Source: Zongyangia hominis (lineage in GTDB: Bacteria > Bacillota > Clostridia > Oscillospirales > Ruminococcaceae). From it: a stretch of DNA of 64,000 nucleotides. The notes below the pieces were generated by a model. It did not search any database, was not told the origin of the DNA, and worked only from the letters and a program-made list of their open reading frames with translations. The stretch lies in the NCBI RefSeq assembly GCF_014385095.1, contig NZ_JACRTC010000004.1, forward strand, positions 178,079 through 242,078, in the 5' to 3' direction. The translations under genes and the position numbers were made by a program. Below are positions 36,420 to 43,501 of this stretch, one piece after another; within the stretch, counting starts at the first letter, position 1; every line of letters starts with the position of its first letter.

Positions 36420-36835
36420 GCCTACCGCGCCTACCGGCGGGGTCCCTGCCGGGACGGGCATGCCGCGCCCTTCGGCCTTATCGGCAACAGTGCCGCGTCA
36501 CCCGCGTTTATGTTTTGATTTGTGCCCGCAGCGCGGTGTAGGAGCGGGCATTGCCCGCTGTGCCTACCGGCGGGGCCCCTGCCGGGACGGGCATGCCGCG
36601 CCCTTCGGCCTTATCGGCAACAGTGCCGCGTCACCCGCGTTTATGTTTTGATTTGTGCCCGCAGCGCGGTGTAGGAGCGGGCATTGCCCGCTGTGCCTAC
36701 CGGCGGGGCCCCTGCCGGGACGGGCATGCCGCGCCCTTCGGCCTTATCGGCAACAGTGCCGCGTCGCCCGCGTTTATGTTTTGATTTGTGCCCGCAGCGC
36801 GGTGTAGGAGCGGGCATTGCCCGCTGCCCTTCAGC
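36420..36835 (-). repeat. Interspersed repeat locus 10, three near-identical 133-bp units
   Basis: Units begin at about 36431, 36564 and 36697 (CTACCGGCGGGG-CCCTGCCGGGAC), continue with GGCATGCCGCGCCCTTCGGC and end with GCGCGGTGTAGGAGCGGGCA. Copies differ by only a few bases (GGTCC/GGCCC; CACCC/CGCCC), so the duplication is recent. The rest of the gap before the next gene (36836-36938) holds an AT-rich promoter-like stretch. Confidence 0.95.
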
Positions 36836-36938
36836 AGGTGGCGATGCTTGTATTATAGCATATTCCGGGGATAGTTGAATATAGACAAGCTTTTTTTCAT
36901 AGAATGGGTACTAACGAAACGAGGAAAAGGTGTCTGCC

Positions 36939-37838
36939 ATGGAACAATCGAGGGAACAACCGTTTGGATACGCGCAGCTGGAGGAGCAAATTTTAGCCAT
37001 CAAGAAAAAGGGCGGCCCGGTGAAGGCTTTTACCATAGGAAAGACGGTGCTGGGGCGCAATATTTACGCGCTGGGTATGGGGAAGCTGCGTCAGGCGGCG
37101 CTAATGGTGGGCGCCACCCACGGCTTGGAGTGGGTCACGTCCCGTCTGCTCATGATGTTTGCCGGTGAGCTGATGGAGGCGCTGGAAGAAGGGAAAAGTC
37201 TGTGCGCCGTGGACCCGCGCAAGGTGGAGGAGACTAGAGGCCTCATCATCGTGCCCATGCTCAACCCCGACGGGGTAGAGATCGCCCAACATGGGGCCAA
37301 GGGATGCATGCATTTGGCCAAACGCATTTATGAGATCTGCGACGGGCACTTTGAAAAGTGGCAGGCCAATGCCCGGGGCGTGGACCTCAACCACAATTTT
37401 GATGCGGGCTGGGATATCCTCAAACAGATGGAGATTTCCTACGACATCCTCAAACCCGCTCCCACCCGGTTCGGCGGGCACCGGCCCATGAGCGAGCCGG
37501 AAACCAAGGCCATCGCCCAGCTCATTTCCTCCTTTGACGTCAAGACGCTTTATAGCTTTCACAGCCAGGGGGAGGAAATTTACTACCACTACGGCCCCAA
37601 TACCCCCCACCAGTCCAAGCTGATGGCCCAGATTCTGGCCTCGTCCAGCGGATATACCCTGTCCGAGCCGGAGGGGATTGCCTCCCACGGCGGGCTCAAG
37701 GACTATTTTATCCAGAAGTACAGCCGTCCAGGCTTTACTATCGAAGTGGGGAAGGGACGCAATCCCCTCCCCGATTCCGACGCCCCCGCCATCTACGAGA
37801 AAATCCGGGAGATGCTCACTCTGGCCATGATTCTCTAG
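36939..37838 (+). CDS. M14 zinc carboxypeptidase family protein (cytoplasmic)
   Basis: The 299-residue protein is read from ATG 36939, about 10 bases after GAGGAAAAGG; GTG 36930 is an alternative. Zinc ligands appear in GATHGLEW near 58-65 (His, Glu) and SFHSQGEE near 205-212 (His). The RGVDLNHNF substrate motif is near 144-152 and the catalytic Glu lies in FTIEVGKGRNP near 266-276. There is no signal peptide. The size and motifs resemble MpaA-like murein peptide amidases or gamma-D-glutamyl-diaminopimelate peptidases, suggesting peptidoglycan peptide recycling or sporulation-related processing. Confidence 0.85.
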   Translation: MEQSREQPFGYAQLEEQILAIKKKGGPVKAFTIGKTVLGRNIYALGMGKLRQAALMVGATHGLEWVTSRLLMMFAGELMEALEEGKSLCAVDPRKVEETRGLIIVPMLNPDGVEIAQHGAKGCMHLAKRIYEICDGHFEKWQANARGVDLNHNFDAGWDILKQMEISYDILKPAPTRFGGHRPMSEPETKAIAQLISSFDVKTLYSFHSQGEEIYYHYGPNTPHQSKLMAQILASSSGYTLSEPEGIASHGGLKDYFIQKYSRPGFTIEVGKGRNPLPDSDAPAIYEKIREMLTLAMIL

Positions 37839-37839
37839 T

Positions 37840-37975
37840 CCCTACCGGGACGGGATGACGCACCCTGGGTCTTCTAGTTCAAACCACTGTTGCGTGACCC
37901 GCGTTGCGGTTGCGAATGCGTTCAAGCGCGGCGTGTCAGCGGCAACTTGCCGCTCGGGTGAAGACTGCGGGTATG
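37840..37975 (-). repeat. Interspersed repeat locus 11
   Basis: One reverse unit: CGGGATGACGCACCCTGGGT, CAAACCACTGTTGCGTGACC, TGCGAATGCGTTCAAGCGCG, then GTGTCAGCGGCAACTTGCCG. Nearly the same unit recurs at 45830-45945. Confidence 0.85.
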
Positions 37976-38092
37976 ACGGCCCGGGCCGCCGTTCCCTCGG
38001 GCATCATAGCCACACGGGTCGGGAATGAAGAATATCATATCTTCGTACGCCGGGAAGAGGAGCAACGGGCCCAAAAGGCCCTCACAACATAA
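37961..38092 (+). pseudogene. Possible gene remnant fused to a repeat
   Basis: From GTG 37961 the frame reads VKTAGMTARAAVPSGIIATR then VGNEEYHIFVRREEEQRAQKALTT, a protein-like C-terminus with no ribosome binding site and its 5' side made of repeat sequence. The end loosely resembles small DUF3343/DUF2007-type proteins, but I cannot confirm that. It is followed at once by a strong terminator, as a real gene would be. It could be a truncated gene or chance. Confidence 0.35.
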
Positions 38093-38093
38093 A

Positions 38094-38132
38094 GGAAGAA
38101 GCCGCCGGGCCATATGGCCCGGCGGCTTCTTC
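38094..38132 (-). terminator. Terminator of the HydS/PHP operon
   Basis: GGAAGAAGCCGCCGGGCC, an ATAT loop, then GGCCCGGCGGCTTCTTCC: an 18-bp stem between convergent units, U-rich on both sides. Confidence 0.88.
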
Positions 38133-38139
38133 CTTCCTA

Positions 38140-38865
38140 TTATAATTGGAAGCCGTTTTTGAGCGCCGTAAAAAATTCTTGCGTGGTAAGATTCCCCAAC
38201 TCCACCGAGTTTTCCCGCTCGGAGATGTCCTGTAAATAATGGGCGTCGGAGCTGGTGACGCTGTTGATGGTGCCCAGATAGTCGTGCTCCTCCCGTAGTT
38301 TGGGTAGCTTCCCTTTATCCTTGACTTCAAAGAGGGGAAACCGCCACTCCGGTGGAATAAAGCCCAAATTCGAGAGTAGGGAATAGGCGCTTTTGTCGAT
38401 GTGGGCCGGATAGGCCACGCCGCCGAAGGACTCCACCAGAGGCCCCACCTCCATGACCGAAATGAGGGAGGCGTTGATGAGTAGCTGATCCACAGCACCC
38501 ACGATTTCGTCGTTCTCATCGAGAATGCGCTGCTCCCCGAAGATATCGGGCCGGTTCTTCACATCGGGGGAGTGTGCGGCCACATAGGCGTCGAAGGCCA
38601 TGGCTTTTTCTAAAGTATCGAACAGGCAAACCACATGGATTTCCTCGCTGGTACAAAGCTCCATCCCCGGCAGGACAATCAGCGGATAGGGGGTGGCGGC
38701 CTTCATCAGAGCCCCGCAGTTTTTGGAAGAATTGTGGTCGGTCAGGGCGATGACGTCCAGCTCCTTGAGGGCCGCCATTCCGGCGATGTTACCCGGGGTC
38801 ATATCGTTGTCCCCGCAGGGGGAAAGGGCCGAATGGATATGGAGATCATAGAATACCCGGTTGAT
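38140..38865 (-). CDS. PHP-domain metal-dependent phosphoesterase, apparent ATC start
   Basis: The 241-residue PHP protein needs its N-terminal metal motif DLHIHS near residues 7-12, which lies upstream of the first ATG (38802). Reading back, the only start-like codon before an in-frame TAA is ATC at 38865-38863, 8 bases after a perfect AGGAGG; the product would read (M)NRVFYDLHIHSALSPCGDND. Other PHP motifs are ALTDHNSS near 40-47, GMELCTSEEIHV near 67-78 and SDAHY near 205-210. In such operons it follows HydS and may hydrolyse a phosphoester signal or act on protein phosphates. Confidence 0.82.
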   Translation of the reverse strand: MNRVFYDLHIHSALSPCGDNDMTPGNIAGMAALKELDVIALTDHNSSKNCGALMKAATPYPLIVLPGMELCTSEEIHVVCLFDTLEKAMAFDAYVAAHSPDVKNRPDIFGEQRILDENDEIVGAVDQLLINASLISVMEVGPLVESFGGVAYPAHIDKSAYSLLSNLGFIPPEWRFPLFEVKDKGKLPKLREEHDYLGTINSVTSSDAHYLQDISERENSVELGNLTTQEFFTALKNGFQL

Positions 38866-38904
38866 GGCGGTTCCCTCCTTTGCAAAATCGGACTTTTAGG
38901 CGGA

Positions 38905-38936
38905 GGGCCCGGGATAGGATTCCCGGGCCCTCTTCG
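38905..38936 (-). other. Hairpin between flavoprotein and PHP genes
   Basis: GAGGGCCCGGG, a GATAGGATT-type loop, then CCCGGGCCCTC: an 11-bp GC stem 3 bases after the flavoprotein stop. No U-tract follows on the minus strand, so it may stabilise the mRNA 3' end or attenuate rather than fully terminate. Confidence 0.6.
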
Positions 38937-38938
38937 TG

Positions 38939-39478
38939 CTATTTGATCGATTTCCCCAAATCCCGGGCCGCTTGGGGGAAGTGGGTGGCTTCGATGTCGG
39001 AGCGCACGCCCACGCCCAAGGCCAGCACCTGTCCGGCGTCCTCCCAGCCCAGATAACGGCAGTTGGCGGCGTAGTGGGAAACGAGTGCCCCAAAGGCGGC
39101 GGGGTCGGTGTCCGCACCGGTGGCCAAGAGCACCGCCTTCTTGGGCGAGTCCATGAGCTGACCGTTAAAGGCATAGAACCGGTCCAAGACTCGTTTGAGT
39201 TGGGCCGTCATGCCAAAGTAGTAGAGCGGCGTCACAAAGGCAATGAGTTCCGCGTCCACAATCACCCGCCGCAAAGCGTCCATATCGTCCCGGTAGACGC
39301 ATTTGCCGTTATGCTCCATGCAGTGGTCACAGCCAAGGCAGGGATTGATCATATGAAACGCAGCGTCAAAGCGAGAGACCTCGTGGCCCGCTTCCCTGGC
39401 CCCTGCGATGAACGCATCGGCTAGCAGTGCCGATGTTCCCTCTTTGTGAGGACTTCCAGTGAGAACCAATATTTTCAT
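38939..39478 (-). CDS. NADPH-dependent FMN reductase/iron-sulfur flavoprotein family
   Basis: The 179-residue flavodoxin-fold protein has the FMN loop TGSPHKEGTSALLADAF near 7-23, a Cys motif PCLGCDHCMEHNGKC near 46-60 and TPLYYFGMTAQLKRVLDRFY near 83-102. The Cys cluster suggests the multimeric iron-sulfur flavoprotein branch. It lies between DRTGG and PHP genes in the sensory hydrogenase operon, so it may be an electron-transfer partner; this is inferred from position. Minus-strand AAGGAGGTATTGTC precedes the ATG. Confidence 0.82.
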   Translation of the reverse strand: MKILVLTGSPHKEGTSALLADAFIAGAREAGHEVSRFDAAFHMINPCLGCDHCMEHNGKCVYRDDMDALRRVIVDAELIAFVTPLYYFGMTAQLKRVLDRFYAFNGQLMDSPKKAVLLATGADTDPAAFGALVSHYAANCRYLGWEDAGQVLALGVGVRSDIEATHFPQAARDLGKSIK

Positions 39479-39499
39479 GACAATACCTCCTTATCGTGC

Positions 39500-39690
39500 T
39501 GTTTCCTGATCGCGGCGGCAGCTGGGTCGGCGGTGACTTGAATAAAAACCCAGAGCGCGTCGTCCTCCAGTGGCAGCTGGGTCGGCGGTGACTTGAATAA
39601 AAACCTAGAGCGCGTCGTCCTCCAGTGTCAGCTGGCGCGGCTGTGACTTGAATAAAAACCTAGAGCGCCTCATCCTCCCGCGCCAGTAGG
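39500..39690 (+). repeat. Tandem repeat locus 12 that includes the 3' end of the DRTGG gene
   Basis: Three units of about 66 bases (GTCGGCGGTGACTTGAATAA, AAACCCAGAGCGCGTCGTCC, TCCAGTGGCAGCTGG) at about 39529, 39589 and 39645. The last copy carries the final codons and stop of the DRTGG gene on the minus strand (EDEAL, then TAG). This variant is related to but shorter than the other loci. Confidence 0.8.
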
Positions 39691-40010
39691 TGCTGGTGGA
39701 TTTTGAGGGCCGCGTCGAAGACGGGCAGATCAGCGCCCAGCAGGGTAATCCCCTGTTGAGCGGCCCGGGTTTTGCACTCGGCGTCGGGCTGTACGCCCTC
39801 GGCGTAGAGGATACAGCTGACGTCGGCCAAGGCGCCCACCGCCACAGAGTTTACATTGCCCATGACGGTGACCCAGGCGCTGTCGGCAGGGGCCCGGCCC
39901 ATGGCGATGGAAAGCATGTCGCAGCAGTAGACGCTTTGGATCTCTCTTGTCAGGTCCCCCTCGCAGATGGGGGAGAAACCGGTACGTTCTATGAGTTCTT
40001 TGACAGTCAT
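39660..40010 (-). CDS. DRTGG-domain protein
   Basis: The 116-residue single-domain protein has a DRTGG-like fold: GDLTREIQSVYCCDMLSIAM near 18-37, AWVTVMGNVNSVAVGALADV near 45-64 and a C-terminal DLPVFDAALKIHQHL. DRTGG domains bind nucleotide or act as ligand modules in PTS- and CBS-associated proteins. It overlaps the HydS gene by 4 bases. The last few residues coincide with a tandem repeat, so the C-terminus may have been remodelled. Confidence 0.8.
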   Translation of the reverse strand: MTVKELIERTGFSPICEGDLTREIQSVYCCDMLSIAMGRAPADSAWVTVMGNVNSVAVGALADVSCILYAEGVQPDAECKTRAAQQGITLLGADLPVFDAALKIHQHLLAREDEAL

Positions 40011-41335
40011 TTTTTCTCCTCCTCGTGAGCGACGGAAAACGGGGGCTTGATGTAGCTTTGTTCCTGGGTCATCTTTTGTAGGATGCCCTGCATCTGTTCC
40101 TTCATATTAAAGATACACGCGTCTTCGGTGGCAAAACCCCGGACCACATCCTCGGCCAGCGCCATACAGGAGGGCGCGCCGCAGGAGCCGCAGTCCAAGC
40201 CGTGGAGCCGGGCGACGATCTCTTCCATTTCGTTGAGCTTCTCCATGGCTCCCGCCATGTCGTCGGCGAGCTGAAGGGCGTTGCTCTGTTTGAGCTCCTC
40301 GTCCCATTCCAGGGTGCTCATCCGCTCGTCCCGGAGATGGTTGCAGGAGACGGGCAGATACTTCCGCAGGCGTTTGAGCTTCGCCTTGGCGATGTAGGGA
40401 TTTTCCACCGTCAGGACGCCGCCCACACAGCCCGCGCTGCAGGCGTTGAGCTCCACAAACTCCAGGTCGGAGAACTTCTCGTCCTCCAAATCCTCCAGCA
40501 CCTTGATGACGTTTTCGATGCCGTCGGCCGCCAGGTACTTTTCGTTGATGAGGGCCGCGGCTTCTCCACCGGAAGAGCCCCAGCCGACACCCATGCGCCC
40601 GGCGCCCACCACGTATTCCGATTCTTCCTCGCCCTGGACCTCCTTCATCAGGTGGATGAGGGGCGGGTAGACCTCGCTGATGGCCACGGCGCCATCCACG
40701 TAGCTTTTTTCCGTGCCCAGCGGGTAGCGGATGGCCGACACCTTGGCCGGACAGGGGGAGATGAAGATGGCGCCGATCTCGGACATGGGGAGCCCGGTGA
40801 GACGGGCGGCCTTCTTTTTGGCGATGCGGGCGGCCAGCTCAATTGGGGCGTGGATGGGCAGGATGTTGGGGATCAGCTCGTGGAACCGGACCCGGATGAG
40901 GCGGACCACCGCCGGACAGGCGGAGCTGATGACCGGGAGCTTAAGCGCCCCCTGCTTCATCAGCTTGCGGGTGGCGTCGGAGACGATTTCGGCGGCGGCC
41001 GCCACCTCGTAGACCGAATCGAACCCCATTTTAATGAGCGCGTCCAGCACGATCTCCTTGTCGTCGAGGTTATTAAACTGTCCGTACAGGGAGGGGGCGG
41101 GCAGGGCGATGGTATAAGTAAAATTGTCCAGGATGGAGAGGCTGTCATAGACCGCTTTCTTGGCGTGGTTGGGGCAGACGCGGATGCACTCCCCGCAGTC
41201 GATGCAGCGTTCTGTGATGATGTGCGCTTTTCCATTTCGCACGCGGATGGCTTCGGTGGGGCACCGCTTGATGCAGTTGATGCAGCCCTTGCAGGCGTCG
41301 GTGTCCAAAGTCACCGAATGAAATCTATTTCCCAT
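40007..41335 (-). CDS. Sensory-type [FeFe] hydrogenase-like protein (HydS-like)
   Basis: This 442-residue protein has two N-terminal 4Fe-4S motifs (CKGCINCIKRCP near 15-26, CIDCGECIRVCP near 44-55). The H-cluster domain has altered loops: L1 SSACPAV near 143-149, L2 SPCPAKVSA near 197-205, L3 NACSAGCVGGVLTVENP near 301-317. The C-terminal CGSCGAPSCMALAEDV near 387-402 is a further Fe-S motif. The Cys expected to bind the cluster remain, but the proton-relay Cys of L1 is Ala and the L2 Glu is gone, as in sensory enzymes. H2 or redox sensing is inferred. Operon partners are two DRTGG proteins, an ATPase, a flavoprotein and a PHP protein. Confidence 0.88.
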   Translation of the reverse strand: MGNRFHSVTLDTDACKGCINCIKRCPTEAIRVRNGKAHIITERCIDCGECIRVCPNHAKKAVYDSLSILDNFTYTIALPAPSLYGQFNNLDDKEIVLDALIKMGFDSVYEVAAAAEIVSDATRKLMKQGALKLPVISSACPAVVRLIRVRFHELIPNILPIHAPIELAARIAKKKAARLTGLPMSEIGAIFISPCPAKVSAIRYPLGTEKSYVDGAVAISEVYPPLIHLMKEVQGEEESEYVVGAGRMGVGWGSSGGEAAALINEKYLAADGIENVIKVLEDLEDEKFSDLEFVELNACSAGCVGGVLTVENPYIAKAKLKRLRKYLPVSCNHLRDERMSTLEWDEELKQSNALQLADDMAGAMEKLNEMEEIVARLHGLDCGSCGAPSCMALAEDVVRGFATEDACIFNMKEQMQGILQKMTQEQSYIKPPFSVAHEEEKK

Positions 41336-41406
41336 TCCTTCGTGTCACTCCTCACCGCCGTCCTATTTTTCATAGAAGACGGCCGTTGTGCTCGCGGCAA
41401 AAGGGG

Positions 41407-41835
41407 CTATTGTTTGATATAGACCCGCATTGTCACGGTGGTGCCCACGCCAACTTCGCTTTCCACCTTCATCTCGTCGGTGTACTTTTTCATGTTGGGC
41501 AGGCCCATGCCCGCGCCAAAGCCCAGGGCTCTGACATTGTCCGGCGCGGTGGAATATCCTTCCTGCATGGCCAGGTCGATGTTCTCGATGCCGGGGCCCT
41601 GGTCCCGTAGGACCATGTCCACGGCCTCGGGGGTGATCTCCACGGTGATCTCGCCGCCGTTTGCGTGAATGACCATGTTGATTTCGCCCTCGTACATGGC
41701 GATGGCTACCTTGCGCACGGCGTCGGGGCACACGCCCAGCTTTTTGAGGGCTTTTTTGACGGAACCGGAGGCTTCTCCCGCCCGGGTGAAATCGTCGCCG
41801 GGCACCGTGTATTTGAGTTTGACTGGAGCACTCAT
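41407..41835 (-). CDS. Anti-sigma-factor-like (RsbW/GHKL) ATPase
   Basis: The 142-residue stand-alone ATPase has KVAIAMYEGEINMVIHANGG near 42-61 (N-box), LRDQGPGIENIDLAMQEGYS near 76-95 (G1), LGFGAGMGLPNMKKYTDEM near 104-122 (lid) and GVGTTVTMRVY near 128-138. The family phosphorylates anti-anti-sigma proteins or binds sigma factors. No partner STAS protein is present, so here it may read out HydS. It overlaps the upstream DRTGG gene by 4 bases. Confidence 0.85.
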   Translation of the reverse strand: MSAPVKLKYTVPGDDFTRAGEASGSVKKALKKLGVCPDAVRKVAIAMYEGEINMVIHANGGEITVEITPEAVDMVLRDQGPGIENIDLAMQEGYSTAPDNVRALGFGAGMGLPNMKKYTDEMKVESEVGVGTTVTMRVYIKQ

Positions 41836-42185
41836 ACGATGTCACAGCCTCCCTTCAGGCCATTTTCATAGAGCAGGCCGCAAGCGGTAAACATGCGGTA
41901 AGGAGTGGCCATCAGTACGATGTCCCGCTCTTTGGCCAACGAAATGATGGCGTCGTCGGGCTGTTTGCCCCGGACGAAAATGATGCAGACCATATCCATC
42001 ATGTCGGCGGTGCGCACCACCTGGGGGTTGACAAGGCCGGTCAGCAGCACCGACTGGTCCTTGACAAAGGCCAGGACATCGCTCATCATATCGCTGCCGC
42101 ACGCCGTGTGCACTTCACGGTCCATGCTGTCTTCCCCGCAGATGACCTGTGCCTTTAAAATCTTTTGAACATCAGATACTGTCAT
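41832..42185 (-). CDS. DRTGG-domain protein, first gene of the HydS operon
   Basis: The product is 117 residues from ATG 42185, which has AGGAGG 6 bases upstream; an ATG further up (42209) lies before that site. DRTGG-type features are VICGEDSMDREVHTACGSDM near 14-33, LLTGLVNPQVVRTADMMDM near 47-65 and an IIFVRGKQPDDAIISLAKE segment near 68-86. It is a paralogue of the shorter protein at 39660. It heads the operon behind a good promoter. Confidence 0.82.
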   Translation of the reverse strand: MTVSDVQKILKAQVICGEDSMDREVHTACGSDMMSDVLAFVKDQSVLLTGLVNPQVVRTADMMDMVCIIFVRGKQPDDAIISLAKERDIVLMATPYRMFTACGLLYENGLKGGCDIV

Positions 42186-42272
42186 ATGGATCCTCCTAGC
42201 TTGATGCAAAATGGTGGATGCTTTTGAAACCTTATTCCAGGCATCGGGACACGCCTGTTTCTCTTACCTTCG

Positions 42273-42301
42273 ATTATACCATTGACTTCCCACCGGGGCA
42301 A
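42273..42301 (-). promoter_or_regulatory. HydS operon promoter
   Basis: Minus-strand TTGCCC (42301-42296), a 17-base spacer, then TATAAT (42278-42273) with an upstream TGG extension, about 88 bases ahead of the first gene. Confidence 0.8.
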
Positions 42302-42309
42302 CTCATATT

Positions 42310-42480
42310 TCCAGCTACCGCTGGGGGATGACGCGGACCTGCGGTCGGCATGACGCGACTTGAGTTTATTCGAGACACCGTCGCGTCACCCGCGCCGCCG
42401 TTACCGACGCACCACGGCGCGATACCCCCCACCGGCAGGTGGCGCACCACAGCGCGACACCCTCCACCGGCAGGTGGGAA
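42310..42480 (-). repeat. Interspersed repeat locus 13
   Basis: One reverse unit (GGCATGACGCGACTTGAGTT core at about 42348-42367, CACCGTCGCGTCACCCGCGC) followed by two CCACCGGCAGGTGG palindromes at about 42429-42442 and 42465-42478 flanking a 20-base segment. Confidence 0.85.
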
Positions 42481-42524
42481 AATGTTTCCAGGGGGAGAAG
42501 CGGGGAAGAAATCCAGGAAAAATA

Positions 42525-42553
42525 TTGCACTCTATGGAACGAGCATGTATAAT
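42525..42553 (+). promoter_or_regulatory. Sigma-A promoter of the nitrilase-pair leader
   Basis: TTGCAC at 42525-42530 and a perfect TATAAT at 42548-42553 with a 17-base spacer, about 230 bases before the first coding start. Confidence 0.85.
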
Positions 42554-42559
42554 TTAATT

Positions 42560-42778
42560 TGTATAGTTTTGTCGCTTTCCCTGGATGGGGAAAGAGGCAG
42601 CACCGGCCGTTGGGATAAACCTGTCAGCGGCTGGGACAACCAGGAATGACAACAATGATCGCGTGAATCTCACGCGGTCATTTCACTAGAACCGATGTGA
42701 AAGCTCCCGCGTCAGCGGCAGCCGGCCGGGAAGCCCAGCCCCCTATGGGGGGATGGGTTTTGCCAGCGGCGGATGGAG
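42560..42778 (+). promoter_or_regulatory. Long structured leader of unknown class
   Basis: A 220-base non-coding leader with clear hairpins: ATGATCGCGTGA-ATC-TCACGCGGTCAT at 42655-42681, a CCTG...CAGG pairing near 42619-42644, GCTCCCG...CGGGAAGC near 42703-42734, and AAGCCCAGCCCCC-TATG-GGGGGATGGGTTTT near 42731-42761, a terminator-like stem right before the ribosome binding site. The layout suggests a riboswitch or attenuator. I could not match SAM, FMN, cobalamin, ZTP, T-box or c-di-GMP signatures. Confidence 0.55.
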
Positions 42779-42784
42779 GTACGC

Positions 42785-43501
42785 ATGAAAGAATGTAAGA
42801 TAGCCGTGGTGCCGCCCTTTGAAAAGCCGGACCCTGCCAGCGATCTGGTGGTGTTTTCTCCGGCCAAGGACTACATCCCCGAATACGATACCAAGAATTA
42901 TCTCTCCCAGTGCATGGAATACGCTATGAAATATGCGGTTTATCTGGTGCCGTCGGTGTTTTCCGCCTTCGACTACCTATGCATGACCCTGATCGACCGG
43001 GAGGGGAATATCCTGGGCGCCCAGCGGGCGGTCCATTTGAACTCCCTTTCCCTGAGCCATTTCCGCAAGGCGGAAAATCTCAAGATTTTTCCCACCGAGC
43101 TGGGCGCTATCGCCCTGTGCGTGGATGTGGACATCTATCACCCCTTCCAGGTGCGGATGCTCAAAATGATGGGGGCCCAGCTGCTCGTCTCCGCCCAGCA
43201 TTTACAGAACCGGGACTACAACCGGGGACGGATTCTCTCCGGACCCTGGAACGCGGCCCAGCAGAACAATCTCACGGTGGTCAGCGTCAGCAATAAGCGA
43301 TGCTGCGTCACCGCGCCCTGCGAGGCCACTGAGGACAAAAGCGGGTTTGTGGTCTATCCCACCCCCACCCTGGAGCTGACGGCTTCGGTGGACGTCACCG
43401 CGTCCGCGCCCGCCATCTTTGACTACTCCCTTCCGGGATTGACAGCCCATGGATTTGTCAAACAAAACGCCGAGTATCTGATGGGAGGGAAGGGCAGATG
43501 A
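42785..43501 (+). CDS. Degenerate nitrilase-superfamily protein A (keeps Cys, lacks Glu and Lys)
   Basis: The 238-residue product is read from ATG 42785 after GATGGAGGT. It follows the nitrilase fold: KIAVVPPF strand, SDLVVFSPAKDY where FPE is expected (Glu replaced), LIDREGNILGAQRAVHLN where the catalytic Lys is expected (RA instead of RK), and GAIALCVDVDIYHP with the nucleophile Cys near residue 119. Only one of the three catalytic residues is present, so normal amidase activity is unlikely. It overlaps the next gene by 4 bases (ATGA), suggesting translational coupling. Confidence 0.72.
   Translation: MKECKIAVVPPFEKPDPASDLVVFSPAKDYIPEYDTKNYLSQCMEYAMKYAVYLVPSVFSAFDYLCMTLIDREGNILGAQRAVHLNSLSLSHFRKAENLKIFPTELGAIALCVDVDIYHPFQVRMLKMMGAQLLVSAQHLQNRDYNRGRILSGPWNAAQQNNLTVVSVSNKRCCVTAPCEATEDKSGFVVYPTPTLELTASVDVTASAPAIFDYSLPGLTAHGFVKQNAEYLMGGKGR

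Noticed and set aside
42560-42778. Leader considered as T-box, ZTP, FMN, SAM, cobalamin or SRP RNA
   Set aside because: None of the conserved core motifs of these classes could be found in the right order, so it is left unclassified.
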